Part shown: in pieces, positions 1-7,443 of the stretch
How the letters are laid out: every line of letters starts with the position of its first letter
Numbering within the stretch: the stretch's first letter is position 1
NCBI GenBank assembly: GCA_012517815.1
Contig: JAAYUF010000022.1
Coordinates: 1-34,171 of the forward strand
From: Clostridiales bacterium
GTDB taxonomy: Bacteria; Bacillota; Clostridia; Christensenellales; Aristaeellaceae
Direction of reading: 5' to 3'
DNA length: 34,171 nt
The notes under the pieces: model-generated
The model's database searches: none
Seen by the model: the letters and a program-made list of their open reading frames with translations, nothing else
Told to the model about the DNA's origin: nothing
Made by a program: the position numbers and the translations under genes

Positions 1-72
1 GCAACCCGCCCAGCCGGCACTCCATGCCTAAACCAGCAACCCGCCCAGCCGGTTTTCGGCGGGGCGGGTTGC
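1..72. repeat. 17-bp direct repeat, second copy forming a strong hairpin
   Basis: GCAACCCGCCCAGCCGG occurs at 1-17 and again at 36-52. The second copy continues into a hairpin: 36-46 pairs perfectly with 62-72 (11 bp), followed by a mismatch and an inner 4-bp stem (48-51 with 57-60). It lies downstream of the last gene of the molybdenum operon and may end that transcript. There is no real T-run on either side, so an intergenic repeat is equally possible. Confidence 0.6.
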
Positions 73-389
73 GGCCTGGTACGCGCCGATCTGCACGAAA
101 CAGGGTTATTCCGTATTTGAACCATGAACGCCTCGCTCTCAGGGCGCTTCTCTCCTGTGGCTTCGTCGCGGAAGCCCGCCATAGCCCCGCTACGTTTCCG
201 CTTCTCGTCACAGAAAGTAAACCGCTCGTAAGCTTCACCGCATTCATGGATGGAAACCGTGTGACGGCACTGATCGCGCTACGCTCAGTTTGCAAATTCC
301 GGCCGGGCGTCATCGCCGCCTTTGCCGGTATGGCTCCCGTCCGTCTGCGGAACCCGTTTCCAATGCGCGGCTCATCACGCAGCCGTTTT
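73..389. other. stretch without a recognisable gene
   Basis: No frame here gives a recognisable protein or a ribosome site in a sensible place. A long plus-strand frame crosses it but runs on as the antisense of yqeB. Some self-complementary segments are present, but none that I can assign to an RNA family. Confidence 0.4.
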
Positions 390-1199
390 TCAGCGGACCG
401 GTTTCCCCTGCCACACGCCGCCCGACAGCATCAGCAACGCTTCCAGCACGCCGCCGCCGATGGCGCGTGCCTTATCGCTTACCGTAAAGCAATACTCCGG
501 CCGGTCGCGCGGGTCCACATCCCCGCTTTTCATGCCGCGCGTGACGGGCGTGCCGTCCGGCAACAATCCGCGCAGGACGCCGGTCAGCGAGGCGTAAACG
601 GGCTCTCCGTCGACGGTTGCGACCGTTTCCCCCTTTTCTACGTGCGCGCCGATCTCCTTATCGGTTTGCCAAAAGCCGCCGCGTGGCGCGCGGAGAATGC
701 GCTCCGAGCCGTAACCCGCGATCAGCCCCGGAACGCCTGTGTTAGGCTGTGCGGAACCGTTTGTGAGTACCCGCCCCAGATCATGCCCGCGCATGGTTTC
801 GATGACCGCGTGGCAGTCGACGCCCGCGGTGAAGCCCGGCCCCAGCGCCAGCACCGCCGGAGCGTCCCCGATGCGCGTGTTCAGGTTGCGTTTGGCAAGC
901 GTTGCGTCCACCAATGCGTCGGGTTGAAGCGCTTGCGCGCAGTCCGCTTCCGGATCCACCAGCACGGCGATCTCGCCCGACCGCACGACGGAGTACGCTT
1001 CCTCCACGCCGAACGCAAGCCTCGCCCGAATGCCTTCCACCTCCGCGACGTTCTCCCACACGGCGCGGCAGAAGCTCACCGGGCGCCGGATGGCGGTCGG
1101 GTGGGCGATTTCCGTCATGACCAGGCCGATGCCCGCGCGATGCAGGCGCACTGCCACGCCGCTGGCCAGATCGCCCGCGCCTTTGATGATGACCAGCAT
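390..1199 (-). CDS. yqeB: selenium-dependent molybdenum hydroxylase maturation protein YqeB
   Basis: The 269-residue product matches the YqeB (EF2563) family, which co-occurs with selenium-dependent molybdenum hydroxylases. The family role is thought to be maturation of the Mo/Se cofactor; the biochemical step is not settled. The N-terminus has a nucleotide-binding-like pattern (VIIKGAGDLASGVAVRL, residues 3-19). The middle has the family stretch DATLAKRN and GPGFTAGVDCHAVIETMRGH (about 97-140). The C-terminal third holds a biotinyl-like fold segment (VEKGETVATVDGEPV) and the family signature around SGDVDPR (about 226-232). It is the last gene of the operon, 30 nt after yqeC. The ATG at 1199 gives the usual family length. 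A true hydroxylase structural gene is not in the window. Confidence 0.9.
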   Translation of the reverse strand: MLVIIKGAGDLASGVAVRLHRAGIGLVMTEIAHPTAIRRPVSFCRAVWENVAEVEGIRARLAFGVEEAYSVVRSGEIAVLVDPEADCAQALQPDALVDATLAKRNLNTRIGDAPAVLALGPGFTAGVDCHAVIETMRGHDLGRVLTNGSAQPNTGVPGLIAGYGSERILRAPRGGFWQTDKEIGAHVEKGETVATVDGEPVYASLTGVLRGLLPDGTPVTRGMKSGDVDPRDRPEYCFTVSDKARAIGGGVLEALLMLSGGVWQGKPVR

Positions 1200-1229
1200 C
1201 TTGCCCGCCTCCCCATGGTTGCCTGCCGC

Positions 1230-1952
1230 TCAGGCGTTTCCGGCCGCCGTCGGGCCCCGCGCCCCCCGTTGTGCCCAGTCCGGTCGCGCAGTCAGCGCCA
1301 TGATCCACGTTTCTTCCGTTAACAGAGAAGCAACTTCTCGCGCAAACGCAATCCGTTCCTCCGTATCCGCCTGGTTCAGGATGATCAGGAAGCGTCCCGG
1401 GACCCCCTTGCGCTGCCCGGCAGGGTTCGCCAGCGCCTTCGCCACCGCCGCCGGCGTGATCAGGTCCTGTTCTCGCAGCCCCGTAAGGGCCGCGTACAGC
1501 GCGGGTCTGTGCGCGGCCTGCGCGACCGTCCGCCCACAGCAGGACATGCCCGCCACGGCGATGGTCAACGAAGGCTCGCGGGGCATCGCCGGTTCGTGCG
1601 CCGCCGGCGCTTTCACCGGGAAGCCGCGGGAGCCGTCGGCCTCGATGAGCACATAATCCGCCAAACCGCGGTACTCCCCATGCAGGCGGCTCGCTTGCGC
1701 GAGCTTGCCCTCCGGCGCGGGATCGCCGATCGCCAGCAGCCGGTGCCGCAACAAGGCGTCCCGGATCGCCATCGGATCCGGCTTCAGCAGCGTTTCGCAG
1801 GCGGGCGGTCGGATATGCGCCGTCGTAGCGATCAGCACCGTCGCCCTCTGGCTCAGTTCCTGAGCCAATCTCCAGATCAGCGAGGTTTTCCCCCCGCCGC
1901 CGACCACGGCGGTCACGCCGCGGGGAATCGCCAGCCTGTCGCTCAGGCGCAT
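1230..1952 (-). CDS. yqeC: selenium-dependent hydroxylase accessory protein YqeC
   Basis: The product is 240 residues and belongs to the YqeC family, a P-loop protein found beside yqeB and selenium-dependent molybdenum hydroxylases. A Walker A-type loop, VGGGGKTSLIWRLA, lies at residues 17-30 right after the short N-terminus. Further family landmarks are TTAHIRPP, the LIEADGSRGFPVKAP segment (about 101-115, an Asp-Gly-rich nucleotide-site motif) and ILNQAD near 190. The ATG at 1952 is preceded by GGTGG with suitable spacing. A 329-nt gap separates it from the upstream MOSC gene, the longest gap in the operon. Its function is inferred only from family co-occurrence: probably nucleotide-dependent insertion or handling of the cofactor. 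Confidence 0.88.
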   Translation of the reverse strand: MRLSDRLAIPRGVTAVVGGGGKTSLIWRLAQELSQRATVLIATTAHIRPPACETLLKPDPMAIRDALLRHRLLAIGDPAPEGKLAQASRLHGEYRGLADYVLIEADGSRGFPVKAPAAHEPAMPREPSLTIAVAGMSCCGRTVAQAAHRPALYAALTGLREQDLITPAAVAKALANPAGQRKGVPGRFLIILNQADTEERIAFAREVASLLTEETWIMALTARPDWAQRGARGPTAAGNA

Positions 1953-2281
1953 GATCGATCACCACCGAACCTGTTGATCCTTGCAGCCTTTGTTCCGGCA
2001 AGGTTCTGTGCTGGGAAGCGCCCGGCCGCGAGGGAAAGCCGAATAGGGCTCTCCCGGAGGCCGTGCTGCCATCCGTTCGTCCCGGGCGCGCTTCCATGGC
2101 AGGCGGTGGCGCGTCTTCGGGGTCTGCGCATCCTCCGCCCTCCATCCGTGCTTCCGGCCTCCGTTCCCGGCGGCGTGCGCCGGGCGCGCATACCCGTCCT
2201 TCGGGCAGCCGTCCGCTGATAACGGCATCCGCGTGCCGCTTGGCCATGCCCGGCCGGTACGCGCGGCCGGCTGCTCTTTCG
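1953..2281. other. 329-nt gap inside the molybdenum operon
   Basis: No frame here codes for a recognisable protein; open frames on both strands are GC-driven. I looked for a Moco-type riboswitch or an internal promoter ahead of yqeC and could not identify either. Several short GC-rich inverted repeats are present, such as CCGGCCG/CGGCCGG near 2248-2272. Confidence 0.4.
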
Positions 2282-2725
2282 TTACGCCTGCTCGGGCACG
2301 ACAATCGGGTCGCCCTTGCGCACAAAGCCGCCCTCGATCACGATGGCGAATATCCCTTCCGTGGGCATCACGCAGCGCCCAGTCGCTTTCTGGATGGCGC
2401 AGCCGTCGTTGTGGCATTCCTTGCCGATTTGCGTCACTTCCAGAACGCACGCGCCCACGCGCAGCCGCGCCCCGATCGGAAGGGTGCCAAGCCGGATGCC
2501 CTCGGTGTTGATGTTCTCGGCGAATGCGCCGGGCGTAAGGTTTTCGATGCCCAGCGCGCGCATGGTATCGATGCTTTCTTCCGCCAGGAGGCTGATCTGC
2601 CGGTGCCAGTTTCCGGCGTGGGCGTCCCCCACGATGCCTAGGCCCGGTCGCAGCTCAATCTCTTCCACCGGGTGCTTGCGCGTTCCCTTCCTGTCGCTGC
2701 GGTTCACGCTGACCACCGTCGCCAA
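2282..2725 (-). CDS. MOSC domain protein, molybdenum cofactor-related
   Basis: The 147-residue product is a single MOSC domain, the fold of the C-terminal part of Moco sulfurase and of YiiM/YuaD-like proteins. Visible landmarks are GLGIVGDAHAG (about 28-38), PGAFAENI (about 64-71), the conserved cysteine region KECHNDGCAI (about 101-110) and GIFAIVIEGG. Such proteins bind molybdopterin-type cofactors and often carry sulfur on a conserved Cys; the exact reaction here is unknown. The start is unusual: TTG at 2725, with AGGAGG eight bases upstream, the only well-placed start in this frame. This start lies inside moaC, so the two genes overlap by 71 nt in different frames. The overlap suggests translational coupling with cofactor synthesis. 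Confidence 0.87.
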   Translation of the reverse strand: MATVVSVNRSDRKGTRKHPVEEIELRPGLGIVGDAHAGNWHRQISLLAEESIDTMRALGIENLTPGAFAENINTEGIRLGTLPIGARLRVGACVLEVTQIGKECHNDGCAIQKATGRCVMPTEGIFAIVIEGGFVRKGDPIVVPEQA

Positions 2726-3227
2726 TCGGATTCCCTCCTGTCCGGCGTACCGCGCCGTATTGATAGTCGCCGCTCTTCCCGCCGCTTTTTTCCAGCAGGC
2801 GGATGCCGCCGATCTCCATATCCCGCTGCGCGGCCTTGCACATATCGTACACCGTCAGCGCCGCCACGGCGCAGGCGGTCAGGGCTTCCATTTCCACGCC
2901 GGTTTCGCCTTTGCAGCGCGTGCGGGCGAGGATGCGCACCCCGCAGGGTTCGTCGCTGAGCGTAAAGGACAGATCGGCCGCCGTCAGCGCAAGAGGGTGG
3001 CACATGGGCACCAGTTCGTGCGTGCGTTTGGCGGCCAGGATGCCCGCCACCTGCGCGACGGCCAGCACATCGCCTTTGGGGATGCCGCCGTTTCGGATCA
3101 GCGCCAGCGTATCGGCGTTCATCGCGATAAAGCCCTCGGCTGTCGCGGTGCGCGTGGTCTGGGGCTTGTCCGTCACATCCACCATGCGGGCTCGGTTTTC
3201 CTCGTTGAAGTGCGTCAGTTCCGGCAT
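2655..3227 (-). CDS. moaC: cyclic pyranopterin monophosphate synthase MoaC
   Basis: MoaC acts with MoaA in the first step of molybdopterin synthesis, turning the MoaA product into cyclic pyranopterin monophosphate. Signature segments are present in order: MVDVTDK (15-21), IPKGDVLAVAQVAGILAAKR (about 49-68), the active-site ELVPMCHPL (about 71-79) and TGVEMEALTACAVAALTVYD (about 109-128). The usual MoaC chain ends near KSGGKSG (about 147-153); this one runs some 35 residues further to 190, and that extra tail overlaps the MOSC gene. The ATG at 3227 sits one base after the moaA stop, with GGAGG in the end of moaA, so the pair is tightly coupled. Confidence 0.95.
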   Translation of the reverse strand: MPELTHFNEENRARMVDVTDKPQTTRTATAEGFIAMNADTLALIRNGGIPKGDVLAVAQVAGILAAKRTHELVPMCHPLALTAADLSFTLSDEPCGVRILARTRCKGETGVEMEALTACAVAALTVYDMCKAAQRDMEIGGIRLLEKSGGKSGDYQYGAVRRTGGNPIGDGGQREPQRQEGNAQAPGGRD

Positions 3228-3228
3228 G

Positions 3229-4173
3229 TCAGCCTCCGATCCGGTTCATACGGCGTTCGGTTTCACTGCCGGCATCCAGCAGATGGTGCGCCGGCGGCTT
3301 TGCGCCGATCCCCTCCGCGATGCGGTCGACCAGCGCCCGGCCGGTCAGGCCGCGCAGGTTCAGCTCCGCGCCGGAGTGCAGGCAGGGTTTGAGCATCCCG
3401 TCCGCCGTTACGCGGATGCGGTCGCAATCCCCGCAAAACGCGTGGGACATGGGCTGAATCAGCCCTACCGCACCCTTTGCGCCGGGCAGGCGGTAACGCC
3501 GCGCGACGCCTTCGGTATCCGTCGGCGCCAGTTCCGGGCAGGTGTCCAGCACTTTGTCGGCGCTGACGAAGCGCTCTTTCGGCCAGCGGAGACACTCGCC
3601 CATCGGCATCAGCTCGATAAAGCGTACATCTGCCGGCATGGCGAGCGTCAGCGCCACAAAATCGGCGATTTCGTCGTCGTTAACCCCGCCGATGAGCACA
3701 CAGTTGATCTTCACCCGTTCAAACCCGGCTTCCAGCGCCGCGCGCAAACCGGCCGTCACGTCCGCGAGGTTGCCGCCGCGCGTCAGTTGCGCATAACGCG
3801 GCGCGCGCAGCGAATCCAGCGACAGGTTGACCCTCGCCACACCGGCTTGCCGCAGCGGTTTGGCCAAACCGGCCAGCCTTGTGCCGTTGGTGGTCAGGCA
3901 CAGCGATCGGATGCCCGGAATTGCGCCGATGGCTTCGCAAATGGACACGATATCCAGCCGGATCAGCGGTTCCCCGCCGGTCAGGCGGATTTTGTTGATG
4001 CCGCACTGGGCGGCGGCGGCGGCGATGGCGGCCAGTTCGTCCCGCGACAGCGGCGCCAGTGCCCGCGGTGGCTCGCCTGCCGGCATGCAGTAACGGCAGC
4101 GCAGGTCGCAGGCCTCGGTGACGGCCAGCCGCATCGCGCGTACCTCGCGTCCGCAGGAATCCAACATGTGCAT
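3229..4173 (-). CDS. moaA: GTP 3',8-cyclase MoaA (radical SAM)
   Basis: MoaA is a radical SAM enzyme that converts GTP to 3',8-cyclo-GTP at the start of molybdopterin synthesis. The SAM cluster is CDLRCRYC (Cys22, Cys26, Cys29). The second, substrate-binding cluster is visible as CGDCDRIRVTADGMLKPC near residues 254-271. The protein ends in Gly-Gly, as MoaA proteins do, and the length of 314 is slightly short for the family. GGEP (about 65-68) is the SAM-binding motif. Two ATGs are possible, 4173 and 4167; AAGGA lies close to the first and nine bases before the second, so the shorter form may be the true one. It lies directly upstream of moaC. Confidence 0.95.
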   Translation of the reverse strand: MHMLDSCGREVRAMRLAVTEACDLRCRYCMPAGEPPRALAPLSRDELAAIAAAAAQCGINKIRLTGGEPLIRLDIVSICEAIGAIPGIRSLCLTTNGTRLAGLAKPLRQAGVARVNLSLDSLRAPRYAQLTRGGNLADVTAGLRAALEAGFERVKINCVLIGGVNDDEIADFVALTLAMPADVRFIELMPMGECLRWPKERFVSADKVLDTCPELAPTDTEGVARRYRLPGAKGAVGLIQPMSHAFCGDCDRIRVTADGMLKPCLHSGAELNLRGLTGRALVDRIAEGIGAKPPAHHLLDAGSETERRMNRIGG

Positions 4174-4349
4174 CCGTCCTTTGTGTTGCGCCGCCCGAAA
4201 CGGCCCTTCGGCCCAATCCGTCGCCGTTTGTTTTCGTTTCGCCCTGTGCGGCGGTGTTGATGCCGCGCTGCCATCGGCCCTGCCGGTCGCCTGTCCGCGG
4301 CCGCGGCCGTTTGTCGGCCGGCGTGGCGCCCGCCGAGCGCGCGCCTTCG

Positions 4350-4844
4350 TCAGGGTTCGTTGGCACAGTCCGCAGGCCCGCCGCGCAGCATCTGAAGGCC
4401 GTGCGCCAGGGTTCCCACCACGGCGGCCAGATTTTCGGCGGCCGCCTTCGGGCTTCCCGGCAGGTTCACAATCAGCGAGCGGCCGCGGATGCCCGCCGCC
4501 GCCCGGGAAAGCATCGCGCGCGGCGTGATGGCGAGCGACGCGGCACGCATCGCTTCGGGGATGCCGCTGGCCAGCCGTTCACAGACGGCCGCGGTTGCCT
4601 CGGGCGTTACATCCCGTGGGGAAAACCCGGTGCCGCCCGTCGTGACGATCAGGGCGACGTCATACGCGTCCGCAAGCTGCCGCAGCTCTTGCTCGATCAG
4701 CTCCCGCTCATCGGGCACCAGCGCGCGCCGCGTCACCTCAAAGCCCGAAGCCGCAAGCAGTTCGGCCACGCGCGGGCCCGCCTCGTCTTCCCGAAGGCCG
4801 GCATAGGAGCGATCGCTTACCGTGACTACCGCCGCCGTCCACAT
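4350..4844 (-). CDS. mogA: molybdopterin adenylyltransferase MogA/MoaB family
   Basis: The 164-residue product is of the MogA/MoaB family, which adenylylates molybdopterin before molybdate insertion. The signature TTGGTGFSPRDVTPEA (about 68-83) contains the conserved Gly-Thr-Gly and Asp residues, and the C-terminal LPGSPKAAAENL (about 128-139) is the second family motif. VVTVSDRSYAG at the N-terminus is also typical. The start is taken as ATG at 4844 because GGGGAGG ends six bases before it; a GTG at 4859 would place the ribosome site inside the gene. The gene starts two bases after the modC stop codon. Around 175 nt without a clear feature separate its end from moaA. Confidence 0.92.
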   Translation of the reverse strand: MWTAAVVTVSDRSYAGLREDEAGPRVAELLAASGFEVTRRALVPDERELIEQELRQLADAYDVALIVTTGGTGFSPRDVTPEATAAVCERLASGIPEAMRAASLAITPRAMLSRAAAGIRGRSLIVNLPGSPKAAAENLAAVVGTLAHGLQMLRGGPADCANEP

Positions 4845-4845
4845 G

Positions 4846-5898
4846 TTAGTCCTCCCCACGGAGCCAAACGGCTTTCCCGGGCGCTACGCAAAGGCGTACC
4901 GTATCTCCGGGTGCAAAGCGCCGATCCGGCGCCGCCCGCAGCAGGCATTCCGGCCGCCGCAGGGGCGCGCAGATGGTTTCCTGCCCCGATGTTCGTATGA
5001 TTCGACAGAGAATCACGAAATCCTTTCCATCCGGCGTTTCCGAGCCACCGTCCGCTTCCAGCCGCGCATCCTCGGCGCGAAACGCCGCCGCGGCGGCGTC
5101 GCTATGGTCGCCGGGCCATAGCGCGTCCCATCCGTCCAGCGCCGCCATTCCGTCCGCGGTCCGGCTGACCGCCGCGATATTCTCAAAGCCCGCCAGTTCC
5201 GCGGCGCTCCAGGTCGCGGGGTGGCTGTGCCAATGCTCCACATCCTCCGGCGGCTGGGTACGGCCCGCGCGCATCACGCAAACGCGCCCGCAGATGCGCC
5301 GGGCCTCGTCCCGGTCGTGGGTCACATACAGGGCCGTACCCTCAAACGAGGTAAGCGTGGTCATCAGCTCCTGTTCCAGCCGCCAGCGCAGGTGCGCGTC
5401 CAGCGCCGCGAACGGTTCGTCCAGCAGCAGCAACCGCGGTTTGCGGGCCAGGCAACGGGCCAGCGCCACGCGCTGCTGCTGCCCGCCCGAGAGCTGGCCC
5501 GGCAGGCGGTCTTCCAGCCCTCGCAGGCAGAACCGCTCCAACAGCCGTTCGGCTTCCGCGGAGCGTTGCCGGCGGGGGGTATCCCGCCGAAAACCGCACA
5601 GCAAATTCTGGCGCACCGTCATGTTGGGAAACAGCGCGTAATGCTGAAACAGAAGCCCGACCCCGCGCTCCTGCGGCGGTACGCAAACCCCCTTTTCGCC
5701 GTCAAACCACACATGGCCGTCCAGCGCGATATACCCCCTGTCCGGTTTTTCGAGCCCCGCCAGGCACCTGAGCGTCATGGTTTTGCCCGCGCCCGATGCG
5801 CCCAACAGCGCAATGGTTTCGTTGCCCGCGCTGAGATCGACGAGGAGGCGGAAATCCCCGACGCGTTTTTCAAACCGCGCTTGGAGCACGCGCCGCAC
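4846..5898 (-). CDS. modC: molybdate ABC transporter ATP-binding protein ModC
   Basis: This 350-residue protein is the ATPase of the molybdate importer and sits on the inner face of the membrane with ModB. All ABC motifs are present: Walker A GASGAGKT (33-40), Q-loop QHYALFP (about 84-90), signature LSGGQQQR (about 135-142), Walker B LLLLDEPFAALD (about 155-166) and the switch histidine in YVTHD (about 190-194). The C-terminal 120 residues resemble a regulatory TOBE-like region and end in LCVAPGKAVWL. It overlaps modB by 29 nt, indicating coupled translation. By sequence alone a sulfate or tungstate ATPase is hard to exclude; the modA/modB and moa context argues for molybdate. Confidence 0.92.
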   Translation of the reverse strand: MRRVLQARFEKRVGDFRLLVDLSAGNETIALLGASGAGKTMTLRCLAGLEKPDRGYIALDGHVWFDGEKGVCVPPQERGVGLLFQHYALFPNMTVRQNLLCGFRRDTPRRQRSAEAERLLERFCLRGLEDRLPGQLSGGQQQRVALARCLARKPRLLLLDEPFAALDAHLRWRLEQELMTTLTSFEGTALYVTHDRDEARRICGRVCVMRAGRTQPPEDVEHWHSHPATWSAAELAGFENIAAVSRTADGMAALDGWDALWPGDHSDAAAAAFRAEDARLEADGGSETPDGKDFVILCRIIRTSGQETICAPLRRPECLLRAAPDRRFAPGDTVRLCVAPGKAVWLRGED

Positions 5899-6550
5899 CT
5901 CCCCGCCGTTGCAGCAGATTCATGGCGACCAGCACGACCAGCGAAATGCCCAGGTCAATCAGCACCCAACGGAAAGCGAGCGCGTCGTTCCCCTCGCGCC
6001 ACAATTGGTACACGGTGGTTGCCACTGTGGCCGTGCGCCCGGGAATGTAACCCGTGACCATCGAGGTGGCTCCGTACTCGCCCAGCGCACGCGCGAAGGA
6101 CAACACCGTGCCCGCCAGCAGCCCCGCCTTGCAGTTGGGCAACTTGATGCGCCAGAAGATAAAGCGCCGGGTGAGGCCCATCGTTTCCGCGCAGGCTTCC
6201 CACTCCGGGCTCAGCTGCTCAAAGGAACCCCGCGCCGTGCGGTACATCAGCGGAAACGCAACGATCGCCGTGGCCAATACCGCCGAGTACCAGGTCATGG
6301 TCAGCCTCCAGCCGAACGCGTCCAGCAGAAACGAGCCCAGCGGAGCTTTGGGACTGATGGTCTTGAGCAAAAAAAAGCCCACGACGGTTGGCGGCAGTAC
6401 CAGCGGCAGCGTCAGCACGCAGTCCAGCGCGCCCTTGAGCCAGGCGGGCAGGCGGGTGATGCCGTTGGCCGCCCAGATGCCCAGGAAGAACGTCAGCACC
6501 GTCGCAATCAGCGCGACCCGCAGCGAGTTGAGCAGTGGAAACCAGTCCAT
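5870..6550 (-). CDS. modB: molybdate ABC transporter permease ModB
   Basis: The product has 226 residues with about five to six hydrophobic segments and is the membrane channel of the molybdate importer. The EAA-type loop that docks on the ATPase is visible as RALGEYGATSMVTGYIPG (about 153-170), which is typical of ModB/CysT permeases. LPLVLPPTVVGFFLL (about 48-62) is another ModB signature. The ATG at 6550 has GGGAGGG just upstream. It follows modA after a 72-nt gap containing a stem-loop, and overlaps modC at its 3' end. Confidence 0.93.
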   Translation of the reverse strand: MDWFPLLNSLRVALIATVLTFFLGIWAANGITRLPAWLKGALDCVLTLPLVLPPTVVGFFLLKTISPKAPLGSFLLDAFGWRLTMTWYSAVLATAIVAFPLMYRTARGSFEQLSPEWEACAETMGLTRRFIFWRIKLPNCKAGLLAGTVLSFARALGEYGATSMVTGYIPGRTATVATTVYQLWREGNDALAFRWVLIDLGISLVVLVAMNLLQRRGGAARAPSAV

Positions 6551-6568
6551 AAACCCTCCCGATCAGTG

Positions 6569-6609
6569 AAAACCGTCCGCCTGCCCCGGGGAGCGGAGCA
6601 GGCGGACGG
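6569..6609 (-). terminator. stem-loop between modA and modB (partial terminator)
   Basis: 6573-6584 pairs perfectly with 6598-6609 (12 bp, GC-rich, 13-nt loop). On the minus strand the stem is followed by TTTTCACTG, a short T-run. A leaky terminator or RNA-stabilising hairpin after the binding-protein gene is common in ABC operons and would raise ModA levels over ModB and ModC. Confidence 0.65.
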
Positions 6610-6622
6610 CCGTTCCCGCGCC

Positions 6623-7429
6623 TTAGCGCTCAGGCACCTGAAAGCCGATATCCGTAAACACCTTCGTGCAGTCGTCGCCTTGGAGGTACATGAGAAAAGC
6701 CTTGGCGGCCTGTTCCTGCGCGGTGCGTTTCAGCACCGCGGCCGGGTAGTTCACCGGCTTGTGGCTGCCCGCAGGCGCGCTGGCCACCACGCGAATCCCG
6801 GCGCCCGTGACGGCGTCGGAGATGTACACCACGCCGCAGTCCACGGCGGCGTTTTCCACCTGAGAGAGCACTTCTTTGACGTTTGTGCCGAAGGTAATCT
6901 TGCCCTCCGCGTTGAGCTGATCCCACACGCCCAGCCAGGTAAACACATCCTGCGCGTACTGCCCCACGGGCACGTCGCTGTTCCCCAGCGCGATCAGGCT
7001 TACCTTGTCGGTCGCCACATCGTCAAACGATTCGATGCCCCGGTCGCTGTCCTGCGGCACGATCAGTACGACGGTGTTGGTCAGCAGGTCAAAACGCGTG
7101 CCCTGCATCACGAAATCCTGTCCCTCGGGGTTTTTGTCCGCATCGGCGGTCACATCCAGCGCGTTCATCTGCTTTTGTCCGGCGGAGATGAACACATCGG
7201 CCTGCGCGCCTTCCTCGATCTGCGTTTGCAGCGTACCGCTGGAATCGAAGTTGAAAACCAGCGTCACATCCGGCGCGACTTTCCTGTACAGGTCTGCGAT
7301 TTGGGTCAGCGCCTCGGTCATCGAGGCGGCGGCGAACACCACCAGTTCGGTTTGCGCGGCTTCCGCCGCCACGGCCGTCCCCGCGCACAGGAGCGACAGG
7401 CACAGCACGGCCGCCAGCAGTTTTTTCAC
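6623..7429 (-). CDS. modA: molybdate-binding protein ModA
   Basis: The product is the extracytoplasmic binding protein for molybdate, 268 residues. It begins with a signal peptide (KKLLAAVLCLSLLCAGTAVA) and continues with the ModA pattern: VVFAAASMTEAL (about 33-44), FNFDSSGTLQTQIEEGAQAD (about 62-81, the oxyanion-binding region with the Ser), VFISAGQKQMNAL, and GVVYISDA near 207 with the Tyr of the binding pocket. A cysteine at the end of the hydrophobic core is not in a good lipobox, so it is unclear whether the protein is lipid-anchored. The start is GTG at 7429, with GGGAGGG eight bases upstream; an in-frame extension further upstream has no ribosome site and overlaps the preceding gene. 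Confidence 0.95.
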   Translation of the reverse strand: MKKLLAAVLCLSLLCAGTAVAAEAAQTELVVFAAASMTEALTQIADLYRKVAPDVTLVFNFDSSGTLQTQIEEGAQADVFISAGQKQMNALDVTADADKNPEGQDFVMQGTRFDLLTNTVVLIVPQDSDRGIESFDDVATDKVSLIALGNSDVPVGQYAQDVFTWLGVWDQLNAEGKITFGTNVKEVLSQVENAAVDCGVVYISDAVTGAGIRVVASAPAGSHKPVNYPAAVLKRTAQEQAAKAFLMYLQGDDCTKVFTDIGFQVPER

Positions 7430-7443
7430 GGTCGAAACCCTCC

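Noticed and set aside
24..1322. Long plus-strand open frame of 432 codons
   Set aside because: It is the antisense of yqeB and its flank, has no ribosome site and no recognisable sequence; GC-rich DNA gives such frames by chance.
781..2325. Minus-strand open frame of 514 codons in another phase
   Set aside because: It runs through yqeB and yqeC in a different frame and is dominated by Arg, Gly and Ala; the two real genes explain the region.
2803..4260. Plus-strand open frame of 485 codons
   Set aside because: It is opposite moaC and moaA, which have clear motifs and ribosome sites.
1953..4349. Moco riboswitch inside the operon
   Set aside because: The gaps at 1953-2281 and 4174-4349 are GC-rich and fold locally, but I could not match the known Moco RNA core elements.
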